Source of the DNA: 2-12-FULL-42-15 sp964196565
Lineage (GTDB): Bacteria > Pseudomonadota > Gammaproteobacteria > Coxiellales > Coxiellaceae
Reading direction: 5' to 3'
DNA: 42,129 bases
NCBI GenBank assembly: GCA_964196565.1
Contig: CAXMUH010000047.1
Location: forward strand, 1 to 42,129
Under the pieces are notes generated by a model. It worked only from the letters and a program-made list of their open reading frames with translations. It made no database searches and had not been told where the DNA came from. The position numbers and the translations under genes were made by a program. The first letter of the stretch is position 1. Each line of letters begins with the position of its first letter. Below are positions 14,879 through 22,387 of the stretch, piece by piece.

Positions 14879-14966
14879 TCGTCTTTGCGAGGACTGTAGG
14901 ATTGAGGCAATCTATAATATTATTTTCATGGATTGCCGCGGTCGTTTCACTCCCTCGCAATGACGG
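14879..14966. repeat. Dispersed palindromic repeat (CGTCATTGCGAGG type)
   Basis: Inverted arms CGTCTTTGCGAGG (left) and CCCTCGCAATGACG (right) enclose a second inverted pair, AGGCAATCTAT and ATGGATTGCC. This is the familiar short repeat seen in many intracellular and other proteobacteria. It sits between the accessory ORF and the convergent ptsH gene, marking the right edge of the 10.3-14.97 kb island. Confidence 0.65.
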
Positions 14967-14987
14967 GTGGGGCAGTGTTGCGAATTG

Positions 14988-15257
14988 CTATTCCGCTTCG
15001 CCAAATTTATCGTTAATCAATTCTTCAAGCGCGCTAAAAGCGGCAGCTTCGTCGCTGCCTGTTACAACCAACTCAATCTCAGTTCCTTGTGAAGCGCCCA
15101 GGACCATGACATTCATGACGCTTTTTGCATTGATTTCGCGATTATTGTAGATAATTATTATTTCACTACCAAAGCGCGAGGCGGTATTAACCAGCTTTAC
15201 TGCGGCTCTGGCATGAAGCCCGAGTTTATTAATTATTTTTAATCGTTTTTTTTGCAT
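14988..15257 (-). CDS. ptsH: HPr-like phosphocarrier protein (PTS-Ntr / NPr type)
   Basis: Small 89-residue PTS phosphocarrier. The active-site His15 lies in NKLGLHARAA, and Ser46 in NAKSVMNVMVLGA is the residue HPr kinase would modify. The start is supported by AAAGGAG just upstream, inside the end of hprK, and the two genes overlap by 19 bases, so they are translationally linked. In this cluster HPr probably passes phosphate from EI-Ntr (encoded elsewhere) to PtsN for regulation rather than sugar uptake; no sugar permease is nearby. It could equally be named npr/ptsO. Confidence 0.93.
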   Translation of the reverse strand: MQKKRLKIINKLGLHARAAVKLVNTASRFGSEIIIIYNNREINAKSVMNVMVLGASQGTEIELVVTGSDEAAAFSALEELINDKFGEAE

Positions 15258-15799
15258 GCGGCGCTCCTTTGCTTGATTGTGGTTAAATGTTGGTGTAAAT
15301 CCGAAAAAGCATCATATCCATCCAGACGCAATTTGTAGTTTCGAACTAATATTTCAACTAATAAAGGTAATGCTCGCCCGCCTGCGGTAATCGGCATTTG
15401 AAAAGTGGGGATATCAATGCCGAGTAGGGATTGTTGCCCCACCAATGGTTGCAAAGGTTCACTAAGCGCTGCAATTGTGTCTTGTGATTTAAGGTCAATG
15501 CAAATATCAATTTTATGTTTGGCGGTTAGTGCTTTCTCACCAAATATTTTAGCAATATTTGTTACGCCTAAATAATCAATTTGCATAAAACAATTAATCG
15601 ATTCTGGACAGCTGGCCATCAGTGTGTTATCCAAAGCGTGGATTTCGGTCGCATCATCACAAACCAGTTGATGGCCGCGATCAATTAGCGCTAGGCAAAG
15701 TTCACTTTTACCGAGCTTAGGTTTGCCGCGAATTAAAGCCCCAATGCCGTCGATTACCATCATATTGGCATGGATAGTTGAGTGATTATTCTTTTCCAT
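15239..15799 (-). CDS. hprK: Short HPr kinase/phosphorylase (C-terminal domain only)
   Basis: Predicted to phosphorylate and dephosphorylate HPr on Ser46. The Walker A motif is GKPKLGKS (25-32) and is followed by Glu33; the acidic pair Asp48-Asp49 in LVCDDA matches the family catalytic/metal site; DYLGVTNIAKIFG and the C-terminal ITAGGRALPLLVEILVRN correspond to the HprK signature and oligomerisation regions. At 186 residues it lacks the N-terminal domain of the roughly 310-residue Firmicutes enzyme, like the short proteobacterial versions. It overlaps ptsN by 14 bases and ptsH by 19, and occupies the place of rapZ in E. coli. Activity is inferred from motifs and context. Confidence 0.88.
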   Translation of the reverse strand: MEKNNHSTIHANMMVIDGIGALIRGKPKLGKSELCLALIDRGHQLVCDDATEIHALDNTLMASCPESINCFMQIDYLGVTNIAKIFGEKALTAKHKIDICIDLKSQDTIAALSEPLQPLVGQQSLLGIDIPTFQMPITAGGRALPLLVEILVRNYKLRLDGYDAFSDLHQHLTTIKQRSAACKKND

Positions 15800-16253
15800 C
15801 GTAACCCTTTAGCCGTTGGTATAGTAATTGGCTTTCATCACAGGACCGCAGCGAGTCTCTAAACTCTGATTCGCGCAATTTTTCGGTGATTCCGGCTAAT
15901 AGTTGTAAATGTTCTTCAACATAATCTTCAGGAACAATAAGTCCAAAAATTAAATCGACCATTTTTTCTTCTGAGGTTGAAAAATTAATGGGAGTTTTTA
16001 AACTGAGTACAGCGCATGTCGGTTTTAGAATGCCTTTAACTCGCGCATGCGGAATAGCAACCCCATATCCTAAAGCGGTGCTGCCAATCTTTTCGCGCAT
16101 CTGCAGTGAGTCTAGAATATACTGATATTTAACGTCAACATCTTGCTGCGAGCTAATGAGCTTGCTGATTTTTTCAAGTGCTTTTTTCTTGCTATTGATG
16201 CCGTTTTTACAATAAAACGTTAATTCCGGCGAAAAAATTTCTGATAGCTTCAT
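15786..16253 (-). CDS. ptsN: EIIA-Ntr, regulatory PTS protein PtsN
   Basis: Phosphoacceptor end point of the nitrogen PTS, regulating potassium transport, envelope stress and metabolism in other proteobacteria. It is a single PTS EIIA type 2 domain with active-site His69 in GYGVAIPHARV, followed by the usual core VDLIFGLIVPED. The 155-residue length is standard. It begins five bases after hpf and overlaps hprK by 14 bases, so hpf-ptsN-hprK-ptsH is almost certainly one operon. Confidence 0.95.
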   Translation of the reverse strand: MKLSEIFSPELTFYCKNGINSKKKALEKISKLISSQQDVDVKYQYILDSLQMREKIGSTALGYGVAIPHARVKGILKPTCAVLSLKTPINFSTSEEKMVDLIFGLIVPEDYVEEHLQLLAGITEKLRESEFRDSLRSCDESQLLYQRLKGYDGKE

Positions 16254-16258
16254 GTCGG

Positions 16259-16555
16259 TTAATCACGATGATCTTTGAGTTTGGCTTTGTGCTTTGCCAG
16301 TTGTGTGCTTAGATTATGCGCCATCATATCGATCGCTTTGTACATATCATCGGATTTAGCATGTGCATTAATGGTGGTGCCAGGTACGGAAACATCGACA
16401 CTAGCAGATTGTTCGGCTCCATTATCCACTTTTAAAATCACATGAACGCTGTTAACGCTATCAAAATGGGCAAGTGTCCGTTCCATTTTTTTGATGGTGA
16501 GGTCTTTTAATGCGGTGGTTACATCCATGCCTTGCCCGTCTATTTGTATTTTCAT
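16259..16555 (-). CDS. hpf: Ribosome hibernation promoting factor (short form)
   Basis: Binds the 30S subunit and supports 100S dimer formation or inactivation in stationary phase. The ATG at 16555 is chosen over an upstream start at 16681 because GGGGGG lies just before it, the protein then begins with the family-typical MKIQIDGQGMDVT, and the 42 extra codons would lie within a dispersed repeat. The result is 98 residues, the short gammaproteobacterial form without the C-terminal dimerisation domain. Conserved features include HFDSVNSVHVIL and HAKSDDMYKAIDMM. It is the first gene of hpf-ptsN-hprK-ptsH. Confidence 0.93.
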   Translation of the reverse strand: MKIQIDGQGMDVTTALKDLTIKKMERTLAHFDSVNSVHVILKVDNGAEQSASVDVSVPGTTINAHAKSDDMYKAIDMMAHNLSTQLAKHKAKLKDHRD

Positions 16556-16579
16556 ATTTTCCCCCCGTTTATTGTTATT

Positions 16580-16585
16580 ACTATA
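16580..16585 (-). promoter_or_regulatory. Candidate -10 for the hpf operon at a repeat edge
   Basis: On the minus strand TATAGT lies 25 bases before the hpf ATG, at the boundary of palindromic repeat copy 3. No good -35 hexamer is present at 17 bases, so it is weak evidence only. If real, the repeat supplies upstream promoter DNA for hpf. Confidence 0.3.
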
Positions 16586-16802
16586 CTTGAAACGCCTCGA
16601 AACTAGGTTTTTAACAATTAAGTCTCTACGCTCAAGAGGCTTTCTCTTACGCGGCGTCGCAGCGGTTATGATAAGACGCAAAGGTCTTATATTTAAGAAA
16701 CCGTTGCGCCTTTTATTAAACGCAGCGCCGCCGCGTAAGGGTGTTCGTTTATACGTAGCACCTTAAAGTTTTAAAACCTAATTTTCAAACGCTTTAGGTA
16801 TA
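16583..16802. repeat. Palindromic dispersed repeat, family A copy 3 (long form)
   Basis: Imperfect outer arms run from 16583 and to 16802. The right part (16751-16795) closely matches 1552-1591. Nested arms lie at 16646-16668 and 16717-16739 (CTTACGCGGCG on the left, CCGCGTAAG on the right). The core 16669-16716 matches the reverse complement of the core of copy 2. The element fills almost the whole gap between lptB and hpf and directly abuts the lptB stop codon. In E. coli and most relatives rpoN sits in this position. Confidence 0.75.
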
Positions 16803-17525
16803 TTAAAGATCAAATTCGTGGCCTAGGTAAACTTCTCGCACCTTTTCATTAGCGAGAATATCTTTTGATGAGCCGGTAGCGATAATCATACCCTCGCTGA
16901 CAATATAGGCTCGCTGACAAATATCTAAGGTTTCACGAACATTATGATCTGTAATTAAAATGCCAATGCCTTTGTCGCGCAGATGATTAATAATTCGCTT
17001 GATATCAATTACTGAAATCGGATCAATGCCGGCAAAGGGTTCATCGAGTAAAATAAATTTTGGGTCCATCGCAAGTGCACGTGCAATTTCAACTCGACGT
17101 TTTTCACCACCGGATAGGCTAATACCAATCACATCACGAATATGACCGATATGAAATTCTTGTAAAAGATATTCAAGCTTTTCTTTGCGTTGTGATTTAG
17201 TGAGGTCGGGGCGCAGCTGCAAGATGGCCATAATATTATTTGCAACGGTTAGTTTGCGAAAAATAGAGGTCTCTTGTGGTAAATAGCCAATGCCCAGGCG
17301 CGCGCGTTGATGTAATGCCATATGACTGATGTCAAGATCATCCAGGAAAACGGTGCCACCATCGGGGTTAATGAGACCAATGATCATATAGAAGCTTGTT
17401 GTTTTGCCAGCGCCATTGGGGCCGAGGAGGCCGACCACCTCATTGCCGATTTCAATCGAAACATCTTTAACAACTTTGCGCTGCTTGTAGGATTTTTGTA
17501 AGTGTTTTGCAGTTAAGGTTGCCAT
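16803..17525 (-). CDS. lptB: LPS export ABC transporter ATPase LptB
   Basis: Cytoplasmic ATPase of LptB2FG, which drives LPS from the inner membrane into the Lpt bridge. Walker A is GPNGAGKTT, the ABC signature is LSGGEKRR and Walker B is FILLDEPFAGID, with the switch His in LITDHNVRE. The 240-residue length is standard. It starts nine bases after lptA and ends the kdsD-kdsC-lptC-lptA-lptB series; the usual next gene, rpoN, is absent here. Confidence 0.97.
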   Translation of the reverse strand: MATLTAKHLQKSYKQRKVVKDVSIEIGNEVVGLLGPNGAGKTTSFYMIIGLINPDGGTVFLDDLDISHMALHQRARLGIGYLPQETSIFRKLTVANNIMAILQLRPDLTKSQRKEKLEYLLQEFHIGHIRDVIGISLSGGEKRRVEIARALAMDPKFILLDEPFAGIDPISVIDIKRIINHLRDKGIGILITDHNVRETLDICQRAYIVSEGMIIATGSSKDILANEKVREVYLGHEFDL

Positions 17526-17534
17526 TATTAGTTA

Positions 17535-18050
17535 TCACATATTTTTTGGCTGGATGATGATTGTGGTTTTGTCATTTGTTTTCTTGTTCGAATTTGATGA
17601 AACAATTTGTTTGTTGAGATCATACTTAATATAGTCCCCGGTGATGCTATCACCATGCTGCTTGATTTTAGCATGTTTTTGCAAGGTTACGATGGCTTTT
17701 GTTGGATAATAATTGATTATATCAGCTTTGGCCTGCATGGGCTCCTTTTCGCCATCAAGCTGTGTGGTGTAGGTGGCTGGTTGGCCATAGGCTATGATTC
17801 TAATCGCTTTTTTGTTGGTTTTGTCCAAATAGAGGATAACCTTGTCGCCCGTCATTTTGCTTGTGCCCTGGGTTACAATAATGTGGCCAGTGAAGACTGC
17901 CTGGTTCCGATTTTGGTAAAAAACGGCTTGATCAGATTGGATAGAGCAGGGAAGCTTAAGGTCGCTCTTTAAAGCGAAGCCTACCGCTGGCGTTAAGGCC
18001 AGTATTAAGCTGAAAAAACACAGGCGAGACTTAGTGGCTATTAACATCAT
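17535..18050 (-). CDS. lptA: LPS transport periplasmic protein LptA
   Basis: Forms the periplasmic beta-jellyroll bridge carrying LPS between LptC and LptD. It has an N-terminal signal peptide (LCFFSLILALTPAVGFA) and the OstA-type pattern of alternating strands (QAVFTGHIIVTQGTSKMTGD, ITGDYIKYDLNKQ). The length, 171 residues, is typical. It overlaps the end of lptC by 20 bases, indicating translational coupling. The second Met is an equally possible start. Assignment rests on fold pattern, size and order. Confidence 0.92.
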   Translation of the reverse strand: MMLIATKSRLCFFSLILALTPAVGFALKSDLKLPCSIQSDQAVFYQNRNQAVFTGHIIVTQGTSKMTGDKVILYLDKTNKKAIRIIAYGQPATYTTQLDGEKEPMQAKADIINYYPTKAIVTLQKHAKIKQHGDSITGDYIKYDLNKQIVSSNSNKKTNDKTTIIIQPKNM

Positions 18051-18606
18051 ACGTGCCTCGTGTTTGTGATTTCGTTGTTAATACGCCAGTTTTAAAATTG
18101 ACCGTCATGCCTTTAGATTGAAGCTTGGTTCCAGGTCTGACAATGGTAACAAGTTGGTCAGTGTCAGCATAGGAGCGCTTGGGATAAAATGTTATCTTAG
18201 AAGTCGTGATCGTAGTTTTGGGTGACCCAGCTTGTCCGGGTTGATGCATTGTTACATGTCCCCAGAGGGTTATCACTTTGTTACCCTTATTTGCTAGTCC
18301 ATTATCCGCGTCGATGTACCAGGGAATGCGCTTTTTGGTATAGACTTTGAGTTTTGGTTTTACCATAACGGTGGTGTTTTTTTCTGGGTAATGAATAACC
18401 TTGGGTGCTGACATAAAAGAACTTACCAAACCATTGCTGTTGTAGTTTCTAAATGAAGCGTTTAATACAATTAAATTAGGATCTTTTTGTTGTTTTTTTT
18501 TGAGTGAACCGGAATGTTTTTCCTTATTATAATGCAGCATCAATGCAGTACTCAGGCAGGCAGCCAGAATAAGAATCATGCCTATAATTATACTTTTTGG
18601 ACTCAT
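18031..18606 (-). CDS. lptC: LPS export inner-membrane protein LptC
   Basis: Single-pass inner-membrane protein linking LptB2FG to LptA. One N-terminal transmembrane helix (IIIGMILILAACLSTALML, about residues 6-24) is followed by a periplasmic beta-rich LptC/OstA domain (VITLWGHVTMHQ, TTSKITFYPKRSYADTDQ). Its ATG overlaps the kdsC stop as ATGA, and its end overlaps lptA by 20 bases. The 191-residue length is typical. Sequence conservation in this family is low, so context carries part of the assignment. Confidence 0.92.
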   Translation of the reverse strand: MSPKSIIIGMILILAACLSTALMLHYNKEKHSGSLKKKQQKDPNLIVLNASFRNYNSNGLVSSFMSAPKVIHYPEKNTTVMVKPKLKVYTKKRIPWYIDADNGLANKGNKVITLWGHVTMHQPGQAGSPKTTITTSKITFYPKRSYADTDQLVTIVRPGTKLQSKGMTVNFKTGVLTTKSQTRGTYDVNSH

Positions 18607-19118
18607 ACTTTAAGGCCACACTTTTTTTGTATTCGTAAAATGAAATCGCAGACTTCACGTACTGCACCTTGGCCGCCATTTTTTTCAGTCACCCAGTCAG
18701 CATTTTGTTTAATAGTATAGACTGCATTTGCTGGTGCGATGCTAAAGCCAGCCTGCTTTATTAGGTCGAGATCAGGCAGATCATCTCCCATATAAGCGAC
18801 TTGTGAATCATTAAGTTTTAATGATTTTAGTAACTGCTTATAAATAGTTATCTTAGAGCCGATACCTTGATAAACTTCTTGTATACCAAGCTCGTGCATA
18901 CGATGTTCGACGGACGAACTTTTGCGTCCTGAAATAATTGCAATAGTGACGCCAGATTTTTGCAGTGCTTTAATACCAAAGCCATCATGCGTGTGAAAGC
19001 GTTTGATTTCTTGACCGTCAGAGCCCAAATAAAAGCTGCCATCGGTTAATACACCGTCAACATCCAGAAATAGCGCTTTAATTTTTGCAGCTTTTGCACT
19101 GATCAATTCACACTTCAT
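18603..19118 (-). CDS. kdsC: 3-deoxy-D-manno-octulosonate 8-phosphate phosphatase KdsC
   Basis: HAD-superfamily phosphatase that releases Kdo from Kdo-8-phosphate. The nucleophile motif LFLDVDGVLTDG is near residues 16-27, the Ser/Thr motif is in IAIISGRKSS, and the metal-binding acidic motif is MGDDLPDLDLI. At 171 residues it lacks a cap domain, as expected for the tetrameric C0-type enzyme. It overlaps kdsD and lptC by four bases each (ATGA). Confidence 0.96.
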   Translation of the reverse strand: MKCELISAKAAKIKALFLDVDGVLTDGSFYLGSDGQEIKRFHTHDGFGIKALQKSGVTIAIISGRKSSSVEHRMHELGIQEVYQGIGSKITIYKQLLKSLKLNDSQVAYMGDDLPDLDLIKQAGFSIAPANAVYTIKQNADWVTEKNGGQGAVREVCDFILRIQKKCGLKV

Positions 19119-20101
19119 ATTACGCCAGCTCGTAATAAATCGTGCATATGAACAATGCCTACCGGAACATTGTGGTTATCAACCACCGGCAACGAGGTAA
19201 TTGCTTTGCCGCGCATAATGGTAAGCGCATCGGTTGCTAGCATAGAGGCAATAACGGTGGTACATTTTTTCGTCATAACTTTTTCGATTGGGGTATTATG
19301 AATATCATGATTTTGGTCAAGTGTGCGGCGTAGGTCACCATCAGTATAAATTCCAAGTAAGACCCCTTGAACATCGACAACCACGGTCATGCCCAGACGT
19401 TTTTTTGTTATTTCTACCAGTGCTCTGGCGATGGTGCAGTTTGGCGCGACGCTGGGAATATCAGCGCCCGCATGCATAATGTCGCCAACACTCATTAATA
19501 AGCGTTTACCCAGTGCGCCGCTTGGGTGAAAGCGTGCAAAATCGGTTGCGTTAAACCCACGCGCCTTTAATAGACTAATCGCAATAGCGTCACCCATCAC
19601 GAGAGTAGCCGTGGTGCTAGCCGTTGGTGCCAACCCAAGTGGACAAGCCTCTTGTTCTACTCGAACGTTGAGATTGCTCTGAGCAGCTTGGCTAAGCGTT
19701 GAATTCGGGTTGCCAGTTAATGCAATTAGAGGCGTTTTAAGGTGACGAATAAGCGGTAAAAGGTTAATCACTTCTTCGGTTTCACCGGAATAAGAAATCG
19801 CTAACACAACATCCTGTGCACCAATCATTCCTGAATCGCCGTGGCAGGCTTCTGCGGGGTGGACAAAGAATGCTTTTGTTCCGGTGCTGGCCATGGTGGC
19901 GGCAATTTTTCTAGCGATATGTCCTGATTTCCCCATACCAATGATAACTGCATTGCCTTTACAATTAAGCAGCAGTTCGCAAGCGTGTTGAAAATTGAAG
20001 TCAATGCGATTGTGTAACGCCATAATTGCATTTTGCTCGATGCTAATGACTTCGCGAGCAAATTGGTCAAATTTTATTCTTTCTTTTACTGTGTCAGTCA
20101 T
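19115..20101 (-). CDS. kdsD: D-arabinose 5-phosphate isomerase KdsD
   Basis: Converts ribulose 5-phosphate to arabinose 5-phosphate, the first step to Kdo. The N-terminal SIS domain includes VIIGMGKSGHIARKIAATMAS and AISYSGETEEV; ARFHPSGALGKRLL links to two C-terminal CBS domains (about 210-328). The 328-residue length is standard. It is the first gene of the minus-strand kds-lpt operon and is divergent from mlaF. Confidence 0.97.
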   Translation of the reverse strand: MTDTVKERIKFDQFAREVISIEQNAIMALHNRIDFNFQHACELLLNCKGNAVIIGMGKSGHIARKIAATMASTGTKAFFVHPAEACHGDSGMIGAQDVVLAISYSGETEEVINLLPLIRHLKTPLIALTGNPNSTLSQAAQSNLNVRVEQEACPLGLAPTASTTATLVMGDAIAISLLKARGFNATDFARFHPSGALGKRLLMSVGDIMHAGADIPSVAPNCTIARALVEITKKRLGMTVVVDVQGVLLGIYTDGDLRRTLDQNHDIHNTPIEKVMTKKCTTVIASMLATDALTIMRGKAITSLPVVDNHNVPVGIVHMHDLLRAGVI

Positions 20102-20122
20102 CGTTCTTTTGCTGTGCAGGTT

Positions 20123-20152
20123 TTTATAGATAGGCTATTATAAAGATATCAA
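20123..20152 (-). promoter_or_regulatory. Promoter of the kdsD-kdsC-lptCAB operon
   Basis: On the minus strand TTGATA (20147-20152) and TATAAA (20123-20128) are separated by 18 bases. Each matches the sigma70 consensus at five of six positions. The predicted start site lies just before the kdsD ATG, giving a very short leader of 10 to 15 bases. Confidence 0.5.
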
Positions 20153-20159
20153 CGCTAAA

Positions 20160-20188
20160 TTGGTAATCTCTCTTAATAAATATTTTAT
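20160..20188 (+). promoter_or_regulatory. Candidate promoter of the mla operon
   Basis: TTGGTA (20160-20165), a 17-base spacer, and TTTTAT (20183-20188) precede the mlaF ATG by about 55 bases. Both hexamers are four of six, so confidence is modest. Confidence 0.33.
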
Positions 20189-20243
20189 GTGGAGGGATGT
20201 TTGAGCAATAATTTATAGCTGATTTGGGATTTAAGGAAGATAT

Positions 20244-21047
20244 ATGCCTGAAAAAAGCGAGGATATTGTATCTGTGCAAAATGTGCACTATGCTCGTGGT
20301 GATAATAAAATTTTCACAGGCCTCTCCTTAAATATCCGGCGTGGATTAGTGACTGCGATTATGGGCCCCAGCGGGACAGGTAAATCGACTTTGTTAAGGT
20401 TGATGGGTGGTCAAATAAAACCAGATAGCGGCACGATTTTAATTAATGGTAAAGATATAACCAAATTTTCTCGTAGACAGCTCAATCGCATGCGTCGTAA
20501 CATGGGTATGCTATTCCAAGAGGGGGCGTTGTTTACTGATCTTGATGTGTTTGAAAATGTAGCGTTTTTGCTGCGAGAACATACCAAGCTACCTGAAACC
20601 ATGATAAGAGATTTAGTTCTGCTAAAGCTGGAAGCTGTAGGTCTGCGTGGCGCGCATGAGTTAATGGTGAGTGAACTCTCGGGCGGTATGGCGCGTAGAG
20701 TAGCTTTAGCTCGCGCCATTATGATGGACCCTGAATTGATGTTCTATGATGAGCCATTCACTGGTCAAGATCCGATCAATCGTGGTGTGGTAATTAAGTT
20801 GGTACGTGAACTTAATGAAGCGCTGGGATTAACTACTATTTTAGTTACTCACGACGTGCAGGAGGTCACTATGGTCGCAGATTACGTCTTTGTGATAGCT
20901 GATGGACATGTTATCGGCGAGGGTACGCCAGCTGAAATTATTGCCGATACAGATCCAAAATTGCATCAATTTGTTCAAGGATTGCCCGATGGTCCAGTGC
21001 CGTTTCGTTATCCCTCCAAAGATTTAAAGGAGGAATTGTCGCTGTGA
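20244..21047 (+). CDS. mlaF: Phospholipid transport ABC ATPase MlaF
   Basis: ATPase of the MlaFEDB complex, which moves phospholipids between the outer and inner membranes to keep outer-membrane asymmetry. Walker A is GPSGTGKST, the signature is LSGGMARRVALARA, Walker B is LMFYDEPFTGQDP (family-typical) and the switch His is in LVTHDVQEV. Start ATG follows AAGGAAGATAT. It overlaps mlaE by four bases. The length, 267 residues, is typical. Confidence 0.97.
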   Translation: MPEKSEDIVSVQNVHYARGDNKIFTGLSLNIRRGLVTAIMGPSGTGKSTLLRLMGGQIKPDSGTILINGKDITKFSRRQLNRMRRNMGMLFQEGALFTDLDVFENVAFLLREHTKLPETMIRDLVLLKLEAVGLRGAHELMVSELSGGMARRVALARAIMMDPELMFYDEPFTGQDPINRGVVIKLVRELNEALGLTTILVTHDVQEVTMVADYVFVIADGHVIGEGTPAEIIADTDPKLHQFVQGLPDGPVPFRYPSKDLKEELSL

Positions 21048-21826
21048 TTGAATATATCGCTCGAATAGGTCAGGTTGGGATTTCTTATTGCCAGAGAATT
21101 GGCCAATCTGGTTATTTTTTGGTTCGAGTGCTCACTCAGCAACCGCGTTGGAAGATATTTTTCAGTTTATTACTTGAGCAAATCTATCGAGTTGGGGTGC
21201 TGTCTTTGGTAATCATCCTGCTATCTGCTCTATTTATTGGGATGGTGGTGTCGTTGCAAGGCTTTAACATTCTCAATAAATTTGGGGCAACGCAGGAACT
21301 TGGTCAAATGTTGGCCTTAACGGTATTGCGCGAATTGGGACCCGTTATTGCGGCGCTATTGTTTGCTGGCCGGGCCTGTTCTTCATTAACGGCAGAAATT
21401 GGTTTAATGCGAGCCACTCAGCAATTAGATTGCATGGAAATGATGGCTGTTGACCCATATTGGCGAATAATTGCACCAAGATTCTGGGCAGGTGTCATAT
21501 CTTTGCCATTACTTACTATACTATTCAATGTGACTGCTATTTATGGCGGGGTATTAGTAGGAGTGGATTGGTTGGGTGTTGACAATGGAACTTTTTGGTC
21601 AAATATGCAAGCCGCAGTTGATTTTAGAACGGATGTGGTTAATGGCATTATCAAAAGCGTGGTGTTTGCCGTGATTATTACTTGGATAGCAGTTTATCAA
21701 GGCTTTTATTCAGAACCAAACTCACTGGGTATTAGTCGTGCCACGACTAAGACGGTTGTTTACTCGTCATTAATGATTCTCGCGTTAGATTTTCTATTGA
21801 CGGCTTTAATGATGGGGAGATGGTAA
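21044..21826 (+). CDS. mlaE: Phospholipid transport permease MlaE
   Basis: Inner-membrane permease of the Mla system with about five or six membrane segments. Family hallmarks include VVSLQGFNILNKFGA, LGPVIAALLFAGRACSSLTAEIG (split over residues about 98-120), MRATQQLDCMEMMAVDP and the final ALDFLLTALMMGRW. It starts with GTG that overlaps the mlaF stop (GTGA), with AAGGAGGA a few bases upstream. mlaD follows after one base. Confidence 0.97.
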   Translation: MIEYIARIGQVGISYCQRIGQSGYFLVRVLTQQPRWKIFFSLLLEQIYRVGVLSLVIILLSALFIGMVVSLQGFNILNKFGATQELGQMLALTVLRELGPVIAALLFAGRACSSLTAEIGLMRATQQLDCMEMMAVDPYWRIIAPRFWAGVISLPLLTILFNVTAIYGGVLVGVDWLGVDNGTFWSNMQAAVDFRTDVVNGIIKSVVFAVIITWIAVYQGFYSEPNSLGISRATTKTVVYSSLMILALDFLLTALMMGRW

Positions 21827-21827
21827 T

Positions 21828-22373
21828 TTGGGAAGTCGTGTCGCCGAATTTGTCGTTGGAATATTTATAATTGTCGCTTTATTGGCGCTGTTATTTTTGG
21901 CTTATCGAGTGAGTGATTTTGGTCAAGTGGGCAATGGCAACTATTATAAAATAACCGCTGAATTTGATAATATCGGTGGTTTAAAAGTTCGCGCTCCAGT
22001 CTCAGTTGCTGGGGTAAAAGTGGGTGAGATTGTTGGTATTGCATTGGATAATAATAATTTCCGTGCTGTGGTTACCATGAAAATTCAAAATAAATTTAAC
22101 AATTTACCACTGGATACATCAGCAAATATTTTTACTCAAGGAATCCTTGGTTCTAATTATGTGAGCCTATCGCCTGGTTTTGAACAAGCCAGCATGAAAA
22201 ATGGAAGTCGTGTTGAAACCACGCATTCTGCATTGGTGTTAGAAAATTTAATTGGCCAACTTATTTATAATTTAAAATCAGATAGTGGTGGTGAGAAGGA
22301 AACAAAAGCTGAGGGTGAGAAAAAGGTAGAGGGTACGAGTAAACCAAGCTCAGCAGCTCAACCTTTAAATTAA
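21828..22373 (+). CDS. mlaD: MCE-domain substrate-binding protein MlaD
   Basis: Hexameric MCE protein that forms the periplasmic lipid-conducting pore on MlaFE. It has one N-terminal membrane helix (FVVGIFIIVALLALLFLAYR) and then an MCE domain (FDNIGGLKVRAPVSVAGVKVG, FTQGILGSNYVSLSPG). The start is TTG at 21828, one base after mlaE, with GGGGAGA upstream. The C-terminal tail is Lys/Glu-rich and low complexity. Length 181 residues. Confidence 0.95.
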   Translation: MGSRVAEFVVGIFIIVALLALLFLAYRVSDFGQVGNGNYYKITAEFDNIGGLKVRAPVSVAGVKVGEIVGIALDNNNFRAVVTMKIQNKFNNLPLDTSANIFTQGILGSNYVSLSPGFEQASMKNGSRVETTHSALVLENLIGQLIYNLKSDSGGEKETKAEGEKKVEGTSKPSSAAQPLN

Positions 22374-22387
22374 AGGAGGACTTTGTT

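Noticed and set aside
16556..16681. N-terminal extension of Hpf
   Set aside because: The extra 42 codons fall in a dispersed repeat, while a strong ribosome-binding site and the family-typical start lie at 16555.
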